Source: CAXSBR01 sp964252015 (GTDB lineage: Bacteria > Actinomycetota > Actinomycetes > Mycobacteriales > Jatrophihabitantaceae). Taken from it: a stretch of 64,000 bases of DNA. The notes below the pieces were generated by a model, which was not told the DNA's origin, ran no database searches, and worked only from the letters and a program-made list of their open reading frames with translations. A program made the position numbers and the translations under genes. This document shows positions 55,669 to 63,724 of the stretch, in pieces (positions within the stretch are counted from its first letter, which is position 1; each line of letters opens with the position of its first letter). The stretch spans positions 1 through 64,000 of the forward strand of contig CAXULW010000002.1 of the NCBI GenBank assembly GCA_964252015.1. The letters run 5' to 3'.

Positions 55669-56343
55669 GTGTTGTACCGCGTGCTGGAGCTGACCGTGTC
55701 GCCGACCCTGCGCACGATCTTCCAGCCTGAGGTGAGCGGGGTGGCCAACGTGCCCCGCACCGGAGCGGTGATCATCGCCGGCAACCACGTTTCCTTCGCC
55801 GACGAGGTGTTCACCCCGTTGGCCGCGCGCCGACAGGTGATGTATCTGGCTAAGGCCGAGTACTTCACCGGGGTCGGGGTGCGCGGTCGGGTCCTGGCCG
55901 AGTTCATGGGCGGCATGGGCCAGGTACCGGTCGAACGCGGGGACATGCGCGCAGCCGCGGCCTCGGTCGACGTGTGCATCGACGTGCTCCGCGAGGGGCG
56001 GGCGTTCGGGATCTATCCGGAGGGCACCCGCTCCCCCGACGGGCGCCTCTACCGCTTCCGCACCGGGGTGGCGCGGATCGCGTTGCGCACCGGCGTCCCA
56101 GTGGTTCCGGTCGGCCTGGTCGGCACGGACGCCGTCCTGCCCCCGGGCACCCGCCGGTGGCGCCGCCGGCCCGTCGCGGTCCGGTTCGGGCCACCCCTGG
56201 ACTTCTCCGGCCATCCCGAGGACGAGCGCAAGGCCCGGGTGCTGCGCGAGGTCACCGAAACGATCCGCCACGCCGTCCAGGACCTCTCCGGGCAGGCCTA
56301 CGTGGACACCTACGCATCGGTCTCCAAGGCGGCCACGTCCTGA
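55669..56343 (+). CDS. 1-acyl-sn-glycerol-3-phosphate acyltransferase (PlsC family)
   Basis: A 224-aa acyltransferase of phospholipid synthesis. Motif I is GNHVSFADE (NHx4D), motif III is YPEGTRSPDGRLYRFRTG, and VPVVPVGLVGTDAVLP fits motif IV. A short hydrophobic N-terminus suggests peripheral membrane association. GTG 55669 is the only start that gives the family N-terminus. It follows the Asp-box lipoprotein by 47 bp. Confidence 0.9.
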   Translation: MLYRVLELTVSPTLRTIFQPEVSGVANVPRTGAVIIAGNHVSFADEVFTPLAARRQVMYLAKAEYFTGVGVRGRVLAEFMGGMGQVPVERGDMRAAAASVDVCIDVLREGRAFGIYPEGTRSPDGRLYRFRTGVARIALRTGVPVVPVGLVGTDAVLPPGTRRWRRRPVAVRFGPPLDFSGHPEDERKARVLREVTETIRHAVQDLSGQAYVDTYASVSKAATS

Positions 56344-56360
56344 CTCCGTAACCGCGTCGA

Positions 56361-56416
56361 TTTTGGCGGTAGGTGGCCACGTGGACAGGCCGCGTGGCCG
56401 GCGGCTTCCGCCAAAA
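56361..56416 (+). terminator. Compound hairpin after plsC-like gene
   Basis: Outer arms TTTTGGCGG (56361-56369) and CCGCCAAAA (56408-56416) enclose an inner stem GGCCACG/CGTGGCC (56375-56381 and 56393-56399). It starts 17 bp after the acyltransferase stop and precedes the ABC ATPase gene by 58 bp, so it probably ends the upstream transcript. Confidence 0.6.
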
Positions 56417-56474
56417 GCGGGGCGATTCAGGGCTCGGCGGGCCTGAGCCCCGGGCCGGTTCCTACACTCGTGCG

Positions 56475-57401
56475 GTGAGCGATGCGGCGGTCGAGGTGCG
56501 TGAGCTGGTCATGCGCTACGGCACCACGACCGCGGTGAACGGGGTGTCGCTGTCCGTCGCCCGCGGTGAAGTGCTCGCTCTGCTGGGCCCCAACGGCGCC
56601 GGTAAGACAACCACGATCGAGACGTGCGAGGGCTATCGGCACCCGCACGCCGGCGCGGTGCGCATCTTCGGCCTCGATCCGGTTGCCGACGCGGCTGCGG
56701 TGCGCCCGCGGGTCGGGCTCATGCCCCAGGACGGGGTCGGCGGCTACACCGCCGCCCGCGCGATCGAACTGCTGGAGCTCTTCGCGTCGTTCGCCGCCCG
56801 TCCGCACGACCCGCGGGCGCTGCTCGACCGGGTCGGCCTGGCCGACTCGGCCCGGGTGCAGGTGCGGCGGCTGTCCGGCGGCCAGCAGCAACGTCTCTCC
56901 CTCGCGCTGGCTCTGGTCGGGCGGCCCGAGCTGGTCTTCCTGGACGAGCCGACGGCGGGCATGGACCCGCAGGCCCGGCGCGGCACCTGGGACCTGCTCG
57001 CGGAGCTGAAGGCGGCCGGGGTCACGGTCGTTCTCACCACGCACTACCTGGAGGAGGCCGAGCGGCTGGCCGACCGGGTGGTCGTCGTCGATGCCGGCAC
57101 GGTTGTGGCCGAGGGCACCCCGGCCGAGCTCATGCACCGCGGACCGAACGGGCCGATCGTCTTCGTCACCGTGCCCGGGCTGGACACCGCCGGTCTGTCG
57201 GCCGACCTGCCGCCGGGGCGGGCAGTGCGCGAGACCGCGGCCGGGCGGTACGAGGTGGACGGACCGGCCGATCCGGTGGCGCTGGCCGCGATCACGGCGT
57301 GGTGCGCGCGGCGCGACCTGTTGATCACCGAAGTGTCGGTCAGCCGGCGCAGCCTGGAGGACGTCTTCCTGGAACTGACCGGCCGGGAGATCCGGGCGTG
57401 A
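56475..57401 (+). CDS. ABC transporter ATPase (drug/lipid-type)
   Basis: A 308-aa ATPase of the DrrA/CcmA-like class. Walker A GPNGAGKTT, signature LSGGQQQRLSLALALVG, Walker B LVFLDEPTAGMD and H-loop TTHYLEEAERLADR. A C-terminal extension (about 70 residues, SLEDVFLELTGRE) is typical of this class. GTG 56475 is chosen because it starts the fold and overlaps no upstream element. It overlaps the permease by 4 bp. It corresponds in position to Rv1458c next to the suf operon. Confidence 0.9.
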   Translation: MSDAAVEVRELVMRYGTTTAVNGVSLSVARGEVLALLGPNGAGKTTTIETCEGYRHPHAGAVRIFGLDPVADAAAVRPRVGLMPQDGVGGYTAARAIELLELFASFAARPHDPRALLDRVGLADSARVQVRRLSGGQQQRLSLALALVGRPELVFLDEPTAGMDPQARRGTWDLLAELKAAGVTVVLTTHYLEEAERLADRVVVVDAGTVVAEGTPAELMHRGPNGPIVFVTVPGLDTAGLSADLPPGRAVRETAAGRYEVDGPADPVALAAITAWCARRDLLITEVSVSRRSLEDVFLELTGREIRA

Positions 57402-58165
57402 GCGCGGTCATGGACTGGGCGCCGGCCCCGGGGGCGGCGCCGCGCGGGCGGATGCTGGCGGCCCAGGCCCGGCTGGAACTGCGGCTGCTGCTGCGCAACG
57501 GCGAGCAGGTCGGGCTCACCCTGCTGATCCCGCTACTGCTGCTGGTGTTCTTCAACCTGCCGATCCTGTACTCCCTCGGTGGGCGGCGGATCGACTTCGT
57601 CGTGCCCAGCATCATCGCCCTGTCGGTGATGAGTGCTTCGTTCACCGGCCTGGCCATCGGCACCGGCTTCGAGCGCAAGTACGGGGTGCTCAAACGTCTG
57701 GGCGGCACGGCGCTGTCGCGGTCGACCCTGCTGTCGGCCAAGACGCTGGGTGTGCTCGGCCTCGAAGCGATCCAGCTGATGCTGATCGCCGCACTGGGTT
57801 TTGCGCTGGGCTGGCATCCGCACGGTGATCCCGTTCTCGCCCTGGTGCTGGTCCTGGTCGGGACGGTGACGTTCGGCGCCCTCGGGCTGTTGCTGGCCGG
57901 CACGCTGCGGGCCGAGGTGACCCTGGCCGCGGCCAACCTGGGCTGGCTGATCCTGCTGTTCTGCGGCGGGATCGCCGTCCCGCTGACCAAGTACCCGGGC
58001 GGTGTGGCCAGCGTGCTGCGACTGCTGCCGTCCGCGGCCCTGTCCGACGGGCTGCACCACGTACTCCAGCGCGGTCACGGCCTGCCGGTCGGTGCGTTGG
58101 TGACGTTGCTGGTCTGGGCCGCCCTGGCCGTCCCGGCGGCGGCTCGGTGGTTCCGGTGGGAGTAA
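57398..58165 (+). CDS. ABC-2 type permease
   Basis: A 255-aa membrane protein with six helices and the ABC-2 pattern; the family segment RLLPSAALSDGLHHVLQRG lies near the C-terminus. GTG 57398 overlaps the ATPase stop (GTGA). It forms the channel for the neighbouring ATPase, and its end overlaps the ctaA start by 19 bp, so all three genes are probably one transcript. Exported substrate unknown. Confidence 0.88.
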   Translation: MSAVMDWAPAPGAAPRGRMLAAQARLELRLLLRNGEQVGLTLLIPLLLLVFFNLPILYSLGGRRIDFVVPSIIALSVMSASFTGLAIGTGFERKYGVLKRLGGTALSRSTLLSAKTLGVLGLEAIQLMLIAALGFALGWHPHGDPVLALVLVLVGTVTFGALGLLLAGTLRAEVTLAAANLGWLILLFCGGIAVPLTKYPGGVASVLRLLPSAALSDGLHHVLQRGHGLPVGALVTLLVWAALAVPAAARWFRWE

Positions 58166-59253
58166 CCCGCACCGCGCGGCGCGGATGGACGTGGCTGCGC
58201 TCGGACGCCGGCCTGCGGGTGACAACCGTGGCGTCCATCGCCGCCAACGTGCTCATCGTGATCACCGGGGGTGCCGTCCGGCTCACCGCGTCCGGTCTGG
58301 GTTGTCCGACCTGGCCGCGCTGCACCGACGGCTCGCTGACCCGCACCGAGGAAACCGGCGTGCACGGCCTGATCGAGTTCACCAACCGCACGCTGACGTT
58401 CGCGCTGTTCGTCGTCGCCGTGGCCACCCTGATCGCCGCCATCGGGCAGCGGCGCCAGATCTGGCTGGCGGCGGTGGCGCTGGCCGGCATCCCGGCTCAG
58501 GCCGTGCTCGGTGGTATCAGCGTCCTCACCCACCTGAACCCGTGGGTGGTGTCGGCGCATCTGCTGCTGTCGATGGCCATCCTGTTCGTCACCGTCGTGC
58601 TGTGGTGGCGCGTGCGCAACGGCCCGTCCAGCCGGCGGCGCCCGGACCGGCTCGCCCCGGGCCCGTTGCTGGCCCGGCTGGTGGTCGCGTTCACCGCACT
58701 GACGCTGGTGGCCGGAACCGTCGTCACCGGTAGCGGCCCGCACGCCGGGTCGGTCAGCGCGGACGGCCGGCACATCCACCGCAACGGGCTCTCCCCGGCC
58801 GCCACGGCCCAGCTGCACGCCGACCTGGTGATGATCCTGATCGGGCTGACCGTCGGGCTGGTGCTGCTGCTGCGCGCGACGGGCGCCGGCCGGGTCGCGT
58901 ACCGGTCCGCGGTCGCCCTGCTGGTCGTGGAACTGTCCCAGGGCGTGATCGGCTTCGTGCAGTACTTCACCCGCCTGCCCGTGCTGCTGGTCGGCGTCCA
59001 CGTCGCCGGCGCGTGTGCGGTGTGGGTGGCCGCCCTGGTCACCGCGCTGCGGGTGGGCGCTGACCCGCGCGGGGTCGTGAAGAGTTCGGCCGCCGCGGGG
59101 CGGTCAGAGCAGCTGGGCGACGACGTGGATGACCAGGCCGACCAGCGCGCCGACCACGGTGCCGTTCACTCGGATGAACTGCAGGTCCCGCCCGACCTGC
59201 AGCTCCAGACGCCGGCTGGTGTCCGCGGCGTCCCAGCGGGCGACCGTCGTTGA
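58147..59253 (+). CDS. ctaA: Haem A synthase (COX15/CtaA)
   Basis: A 368-aa frame with about eight membrane helices. COX15 motifs: LTASGLGCPTWPRCTDGSL near helix 1, HGLIEFTNRTL, GGISVLTHLNPWVVSAHLL, GSGPHAG, LHADLVMILIG and VGVHVAGACAVWVAA, supplying four haem-ligand histidines. It converts haem O to haem A for cytochrome oxidase. The last ~50 residues (SSAAAGRSEQLGDD onward) are hydrophilic, lack family similarity and overlap the convergent DUF445 gene by 150 bp, so they are probably a non-conserved read-on. The start (GTG 58147 or 58156) overlaps the permease. Confidence 0.9.
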   Translation: MVPVGVTRTARRGWTWLRSDAGLRVTTVASIAANVLIVITGGAVRLTASGLGCPTWPRCTDGSLTRTEETGVHGLIEFTNRTLTFALFVVAVATLIAAIGQRRQIWLAAVALAGIPAQAVLGGISVLTHLNPWVVSAHLLLSMAILFVTVVLWWRVRNGPSSRRRPDRLAPGPLLARLVVAFTALTLVAGTVVTGSGPHAGSVSADGRHIHRNGLSPAATAQLHADLVMILIGLTVGLVLLLRATGAGRVAYRSAVALLVVELSQGVIGFVQYFTRLPVLLVGVHVAGACAVWVAALVTALRVGADPRGVVKSSAAAGRSEQLGDDVDDQADQRADHGAVHSDELQVPPDLQLQTPAGVRGVPAGDRR

Positions 59254-60381
59254 GATCAGCCCGGTGATGTCCTCGGAATAGCGGGCCAATACATAGCCGA
59301 CCGCGGTCTGGATCCAGCCCTCGACCTTGGCCTGCAGTTCGGCGTCGTCGCGCAGTGACTCCCCCACGCCGGTGAGCAGCGACTGCACGGTGCGGCGCAG
59401 GTCCGAGTCCGGGTCGGCGGAGGCCTCCAGCAGGCCGGTCTTGACCGTGAACCACAGCGTGCCCATCCAGCTGCGGACCGCCGGATGCTCCAGCACCTGC
59501 ATCTTCACCGCCTCGACCCGGGCGATCGCGGCCGGATCCGTGCGCAGCGACTGGGCGTAAGCGCGCAGGCGCTGGTCGAACTGGCCCCGGAAGTCGTGGT
59601 CGTCGTCGGCGGCGATGTCGGCCAGGAACGACTGCAGGCCCGAAAACAGCCGGACGAACAGGCGCTCGTCCACCCAGCTCGGCACCCACTCCGGCGACTC
59701 CTGGGCGAGCCGCCGGCGCAGGGTGTCGCGGTTCTCGTCAAGGAAGCGCATCAGAGCCTGGATGCCGCTGGTGAGCGCGACCTGGTGCTGACCGCCCTCG
59801 ACGACGAGGTCGATGACCCGGGCCAGCAGCGGCGCGACGTCGACCTCGGCCAGCCGCTTCTCGGCGAACTGGGCCACCGCGGATCGGATCTCGTCGTCGC
59901 GCAGCACGGCGGCGGCAGCGGCGAGGCCGACCGCGGTCTCGTCAGCCACCCGCGCGGCGTGGGTGGGCTCGCCCAGCCAGGTGCCCACCCGGCGCGGCAC
60001 CTCGGCCGCGGCGATGTGACTGCCGACCACGTCCGGGGTGAGGAAGTTCTCCCGCACGAAGCTGCCCAGGCTGGCGCCGATCTGGTCCTTCTTGCGCGGG
60101 ATGATCGCGGTGTGCGGGATGGGCAGCCCGAGCGGGTGGCGGAACAATGCCGTCACGGCGAACCAGTCGGCCAGCCCGCCCACCATCGCCGCCTCGGCCA
60201 TTGCCTCGACGTAGCCCCAGGCGCCGTGACCGTCGCCCACGGACACGCTCAACACGAACACCACGGCGGCGCCGACCAGCAGGCCGGTGGCCACCGTCTT
60301 CATCCGGCGCAGGGCTATCCGCTGGGCGTCCTGGTCCGGTCCGCGCAAGAGCGTCGATACCGTTTCGCCGGGCTGGTTCAT
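59104..60381 (-). CDS. DUF445 (YjiN-like) membrane protein
   Basis: A 425-aa protein of the DUF445 family. Membrane helices are visible at the N-terminus (TGLLVGAAVVFVLSVSV) and C-terminus (GALVGLVIHVVAQLL), with the family block GGLADWFAVTALFRHPLGLPIPHTAIIP and long helical region between. Function of the family is unknown. It converges with ctaA and their 3' ends overlap by 150 bp. Confidence 0.9.
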   Translation of the reverse strand: MNQPGETVSTLLRGPDQDAQRIALRRMKTVATGLLVGAAVVFVLSVSVGDGHGAWGYVEAMAEAAMVGGLADWFAVTALFRHPLGLPIPHTAIIPRKKDQIGASLGSFVRENFLTPDVVGSHIAAAEVPRRVGTWLGEPTHAARVADETAVGLAAAAAVLRDDEIRSAVAQFAEKRLAEVDVAPLLARVIDLVVEGGQHQVALTSGIQALMRFLDENRDTLRRRLAQESPEWVPSWVDERLFVRLFSGLQSFLADIAADDDHDFRGQFDQRLRAYAQSLRTDPAAIARVEAVKMQVLEHPAVRSWMGTLWFTVKTGLLEASADPDSDLRRTVQSLLTGVGESLRDDAELQAKVEGWIQTAVGYVLARYSEDITGLISTTVARWDAADTSRRLELQVGRDLQFIRVNGTVVGALVGLVIHVVAQLL

Positions 60382-60436
60382 GCCGGCCGGTGCGCGCGAC
60401 GAGGGTTCGCAGGCGCTGGTCTGGTGGGGCGCCGGC

Positions 60437-61333
60437 TCATGCGGACCGCTCGGCGGCCGACCCGGCGATGGCCCGGGCGAACCGATCCGCCGCGCCGTCG
60501 CCGTGGTTCAGGAACAGCGACGGCTCAGTCAGTTCCAACTCGATGAGCACCGGCCCGGCCGGCGTCGGCAGCAGGTCCACCCGGGCGTAGAGCAGGCCCG
60601 GCCCGCCCGGGACGGCGGCGAGTACGCGCTCGGCCAATGCCCGTTCGGCCGGACTCGGCTCGCGGGCGGTGATCCGTTCGGCCACGAACAACTCGCGGGT
60701 CGATCCCACCTTGACCCCGTGCACCACCGGCTCGGGCAGCATCGAGGCCTTGCGGATCGCGTGCGAGTACTCGCCACCGACGAAGACGAGTCCGGTTTCG
60801 CCGTGCTCGTCCACCCCCTCGAGATACGGCTGCACCATGACCGTCCGGCCCAGGGCGTGCAGGGCCGCGACGTGACGCCGTGCGGTCTCGAACGCGTTCG
60901 GGTCGTCGCCGGCAAACCGACCGGTGCCGACCGACCCGGCCCCCACCGCGGGTTTGACGACGAAGTCGGTGCCGGCCGGGAGGTCTGGCACCGTGCCGGG
61001 CGCGGCCCAGGACGTCGGGACGATCGGGATGCCGGCCTCGGCCAACCCGCGCAGGTAGGTCTTGTCGGAGTTCCAGGCCAGTACCGGGGCCGGGTTCGCC
61101 ACCCGGGTCAGTCCACCGGCCCAGGCCAGGAATTCGTCGCGGCGCGGGGTGTAGTCCCAGGTGGATCGCACGACCACCAGATCGGCCTGGTCCCAGGCCA
61201 CGTCCGGGTCGTCCCAGACCGCCCAGCGCGCGTCCAGACCGGCCCGCTCGCACGCCGCCGTCAGCAGTCTTCCGTCCTCGTCGGGCTCGCCGTCAGGCAG
61301 GGCGGCGCAGGTAGCGAGGAAGATGGACGACAT
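60437..61333 (-). CDS. ATP-grasp domain protein
   Basis: A 298-aa cytosolic protein with the ATP-grasp layout: N-terminal pre-ATP-grasp domain (SSIFLATCAALPDGEPDEDG, VVVRSTWDYTPRRDEFL), ATP-binding DFVVKPAVGAGSVGTGRF, and the metal-binding LIELELTEPSLFLNHG. ATP-grasp enzymes ligate a carboxylate to an amine or thiol. The RSTWDY motif resembles prokaryotic glutathione synthetase-like/DcsG-like proteins, but the acceptor cannot be named. Confidence 0.82.
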   Translation of the reverse strand: MSSIFLATCAALPDGEPDEDGRLLTAACERAGLDARWAVWDDPDVAWDQADLVVVRSTWDYTPRRDEFLAWAGGLTRVANPAPVLAWNSDKTYLRGLAEAGIPIVPTSWAAPGTVPDLPAGTDFVVKPAVGAGSVGTGRFAGDDPNAFETARRHVAALHALGRTVMVQPYLEGVDEHGETGLVFVGGEYSHAIRKASMLPEPVVHGVKVGSTRELFVAERITAREPSPAERALAERVLAAVPGGPGLLYARVDLLPTPAGPVLIELELTEPSLFLNHGDGAADRFARAIAGSAAERSA

Positions 61334-61489
61334 GGGCCGAAGCGTATGCGTCCGGGCGGATCCGTTTGGTCCGGCCCAGGCGGGGTACAGCAGGGTCGGG
61401 ATGTCGGCGACGACGGGCTCCCTCCCCCACTGACAAGACCACTGCCGTCCACCGACATCAACGACTGATCAGTCGATCGAGGAGCGAAC

Positions 61490-63523
61490 ATGAGCACCCC
61501 CCACGACCCATGGTCGGCTGGTCCCCCCACGTCCGAGAACCCGGAATCGACACCCACCAGCGCGGCTCAGGACGACGCGCCCGATACCGGTGCGGATCAG
61601 CCCGGCGGCACGAGCGACTCCGCCAGCGTTGACCCCAACGCCACCCAGATCCGCCCGGTGCAGGAGCGGGGTGCCCAGGTGCCGCCGACCGAACCTCCGC
61701 CGTGGCACGCCCCGGCGTCGCCTCAGCCGAGTTCGCACACCCCCCCACCGCCGGGGTACGGGCAGCCCGGTTTCGGCCAACCCGGTTACGGCGCGCCACA
61801 GCCAGGCACCACCCACCCGAACAACCAACCCGGCAGCAATCTGCCGGGCTACGGCGCCCCGCAACCGGGCTACCCCCAGGCCAACCCCCAGTCGGGCTAC
61901 GGACAACCGGGCTACCAGAACCCGGGATACCAAGCCCCGGCAACCCAAGCCCCGGCAACCCAAGCCCCGGCAACCCAAGCCCCCGGCTACCAGAACCCCG
62001 GGTACCAGGCGCCGGGATACCAAGCCCCCGGGTACCAGGCACCCGGGTACCAGGCACCCGGATATCAGGCACCCGGATATCAGGCCCCCGGCTACCAAAG
62101 CGCTGGGGTGTCGTCGGCCCAGGCTCCCGGCAAGAGCAAGCGGCCGCTGATCATCGGCCTGTGCGCCGTCCTCGTCCTGGCCCTGGCGACGGTCGGTTTC
62201 CTGGTCCTGAAGCCGTCGTCGTCACCGGCGTTCACGTTCGCCGGCAAGAAGATCGCCAACTCCGAGGCGGTGCTGACCGCCGCGCAGTCGACCACGTCCA
62301 AACTCGTGACCACCCGCCACGGCGCTTCGAACGCGGACACCCGCTGCTACTTCGCCCGGGCGACGGCACCGGCGAAGGGCACGAAGAAGTCGGACATCGA
62401 CGATCACGTGTACTGCGGCCCGGTGCTGTTCGTCGACGGTGACAAGGCGCAGACCTACCTGAGCTACCCGATCAGTCAGGCGGGTACCAAGGACGGCGCG
62501 GTCACCCTCACCGCCGCCACCACGCCGACCTCGGCCGACCCGCAGAGCGCGCCGACCGGCCAGACCCTGGCCCGGCCGGACAAGCTCGCGTCGAAATCCA
62601 CGTCGAACCTGGCCGTACCGGCACCGCCGCCGGCGGCGCCCGGGGTGTTCTCGACCACCGCGGACGTCAGCGGTCAGACCATTCCCGCCGCTCCGACCAC
62701 GGCGGTGATCGGCAGCCGCACCGGCGGCGTCGACATCACCAACCTCGGCCCGATCACCCGCTACGGTCGCGGCGACGACGCCCGCAGCGCGCCCACGGGC
62801 CAGAAGCTCATCGCGTTCAAGACCACGGCCGGTCCGGACGAGGACGGCATCCTCCGGTTCCCGGACGGCACCATCACGGTGTCGGTCGCCGGCCAGTCCC
62901 ACTCGGTTCCGCGCACGACGTCCACGGTGGTTGTCGCCGTGCCGACCTCGGCCACGGCCGCCGACCTGGTCGTCACCGACGCCGGCGTGACGCAACGGCT
63001 CTCGTTGCTCACCGGCACACCGGCGGCGACCAACATCGCGGTGGACCGTCGCCTGCACCATGTGGGTAACACGGGTGGTCCGAAGGGGGTCACCTTCACC
63101 ATCTCAGCCGGCGCGGACAAGGTCACCCGCACAGCCCAGGCGTCCCTGCAGGCCAGTGACCTGCGCTATTGGGTGCGCGCCGGGGACAACCGGCACGCGT
63201 CCTCGCCCACCACGGCGCTGCTGTTCGTCGACCTGGAGTACAGCTACACCGAGGCGATCAAGGCACCGTTCACCGCGGCCGCCAGTTACGGGCCGTACGG
63301 CTTTGCGCCTGAACTGCTGAAACTGCGCCTGCCCGACGGCAGGGTCGTGGCGGCCGGCAACTACTCCACGGACAAGGACAAGCTCTACATCCTGTTCCCG
63401 GTGCCGGCGTCGTTCACCTCGGGCACCGTGGTCATCTCCGGCAGCGAATCGCCCAACAAGAACGGGGTCACCCTCGGCATCTCCGGCTCGTACTCGTTCG
63501 CCGTCCGGGTCGCGGCCGGCTGA
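61490..63523 (+). CDS. Membrane-anchored protein with Pro/Gly/Tyr repeats
   Basis: A 677-aa protein. Residues 1-220 are low-complexity and cytoplasmic, rich in PGYGQP and GYQAP repeats; one membrane helix spans about 224-246 (IIGLCAVLVLALATVGFLVL); residues 250-677 form a large extracytoplasmic region with DTRCYF/HVYCGPVLF (a possible disulfide), a Pro-rich linker and beta-rich C-terminus. The topology resembles the actinomycete group of DUF4190-like or secretion-linked proteins, but I recognise no defined family. It is monocistronic; the start is ATG 61490 with GAGCGAAC upstream. Confidence 0.7.
   Translation: MSTPHDPWSAGPPTSENPESTPTSAAQDDAPDTGADQPGGTSDSASVDPNATQIRPVQERGAQVPPTEPPPWHAPASPQPSSHTPPPPGYGQPGFGQPGYGAPQPGTTHPNNQPGSNLPGYGAPQPGYPQANPQSGYGQPGYQNPGYQAPATQAPATQAPATQAPGYQNPGYQAPGYQAPGYQAPGYQAPGYQAPGYQAPGYQSAGVSSAQAPGKSKRPLIIGLCAVLVLALATVGFLVLKPSSSPAFTFAGKKIANSEAVLTAAQSTTSKLVTTRHGASNADTRCYFARATAPAKGTKKSDIDDHVYCGPVLFVDGDKAQTYLSYPISQAGTKDGAVTLTAATTPTSADPQSAPTGQTLARPDKLASKSTSNLAVPAPPPAAPGVFSTTADVSGQTIPAAPTTAVIGSRTGGVDITNLGPITRYGRGDDARSAPTGQKLIAFKTTAGPDEDGILRFPDGTITVSVAGQSHSVPRTTSTVVVAVPTSATAADLVVTDAGVTQRLSLLTGTPAATNIAVDRRLHHVGNTGGPKGVTFTISAGADKVTRTAQASLQASDLRYWVRAGDNRHASSPTTALLFVDLEYSYTEAIKAPFTAAASYGPYGFAPELLKLRLPDGRVVAAGNYSTDKDKLYILFPVPASFTSGTVVISGSESPNKNGVTLGISGSYSFAVRVAAG
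61910..62113. repeat. 15-bp tandem repeats encoding GYQAP/ATQAP
   Basis: Within the membrane-protein gene, residues 141-208 are nearly all 5-residue units (GYQNP, GYQAP, ATQAP). At DNA level the ATQAP units are three almost identical 15-bp copies and the GYQAP run has eight or more related copies. It is prone to slippage and expected to vary in copy number. Confidence 0.85.
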
Positions 63524-63525
63524 CC

Positions 63526-63695
63526 GGCAGACGTCGCCGGACAGACCCGACTCCGCGCCCGTCAGGGACGCTTAGGGCCCGCCTCCAGCGTCCTTCGCGG
63601 GCGCGAAGAGGGCAGACGTCGCCGGCCACACTCGACTTCGCGCCCGTCAGGGACGCTTAGGGCCCGCCTCCAGCGTCCCTGACGGGCGCGAAGTC
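63526..63695. repeat. Duplicated hairpin element between convergent genes
   Basis: Two 83-bp direct copies (63526-63608 and 63611-63693, seven mismatches by my count) fill the gap between the membrane-protein stop and ctaB. The second holds a perfect 23-bp inverted repeat (63634-63656 with 63673-63695) and a 16-nt loop containing TTAGGGCCCGCC; the first has a decayed version. It probably terminates both convergent transcripts and looks like a mobile or repeat-family sequence. Confidence 0.8.
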
Positions 63696-63724
63696 ATGGT
63701 TTGGACGGTCGGCCCCGGGCGGCG

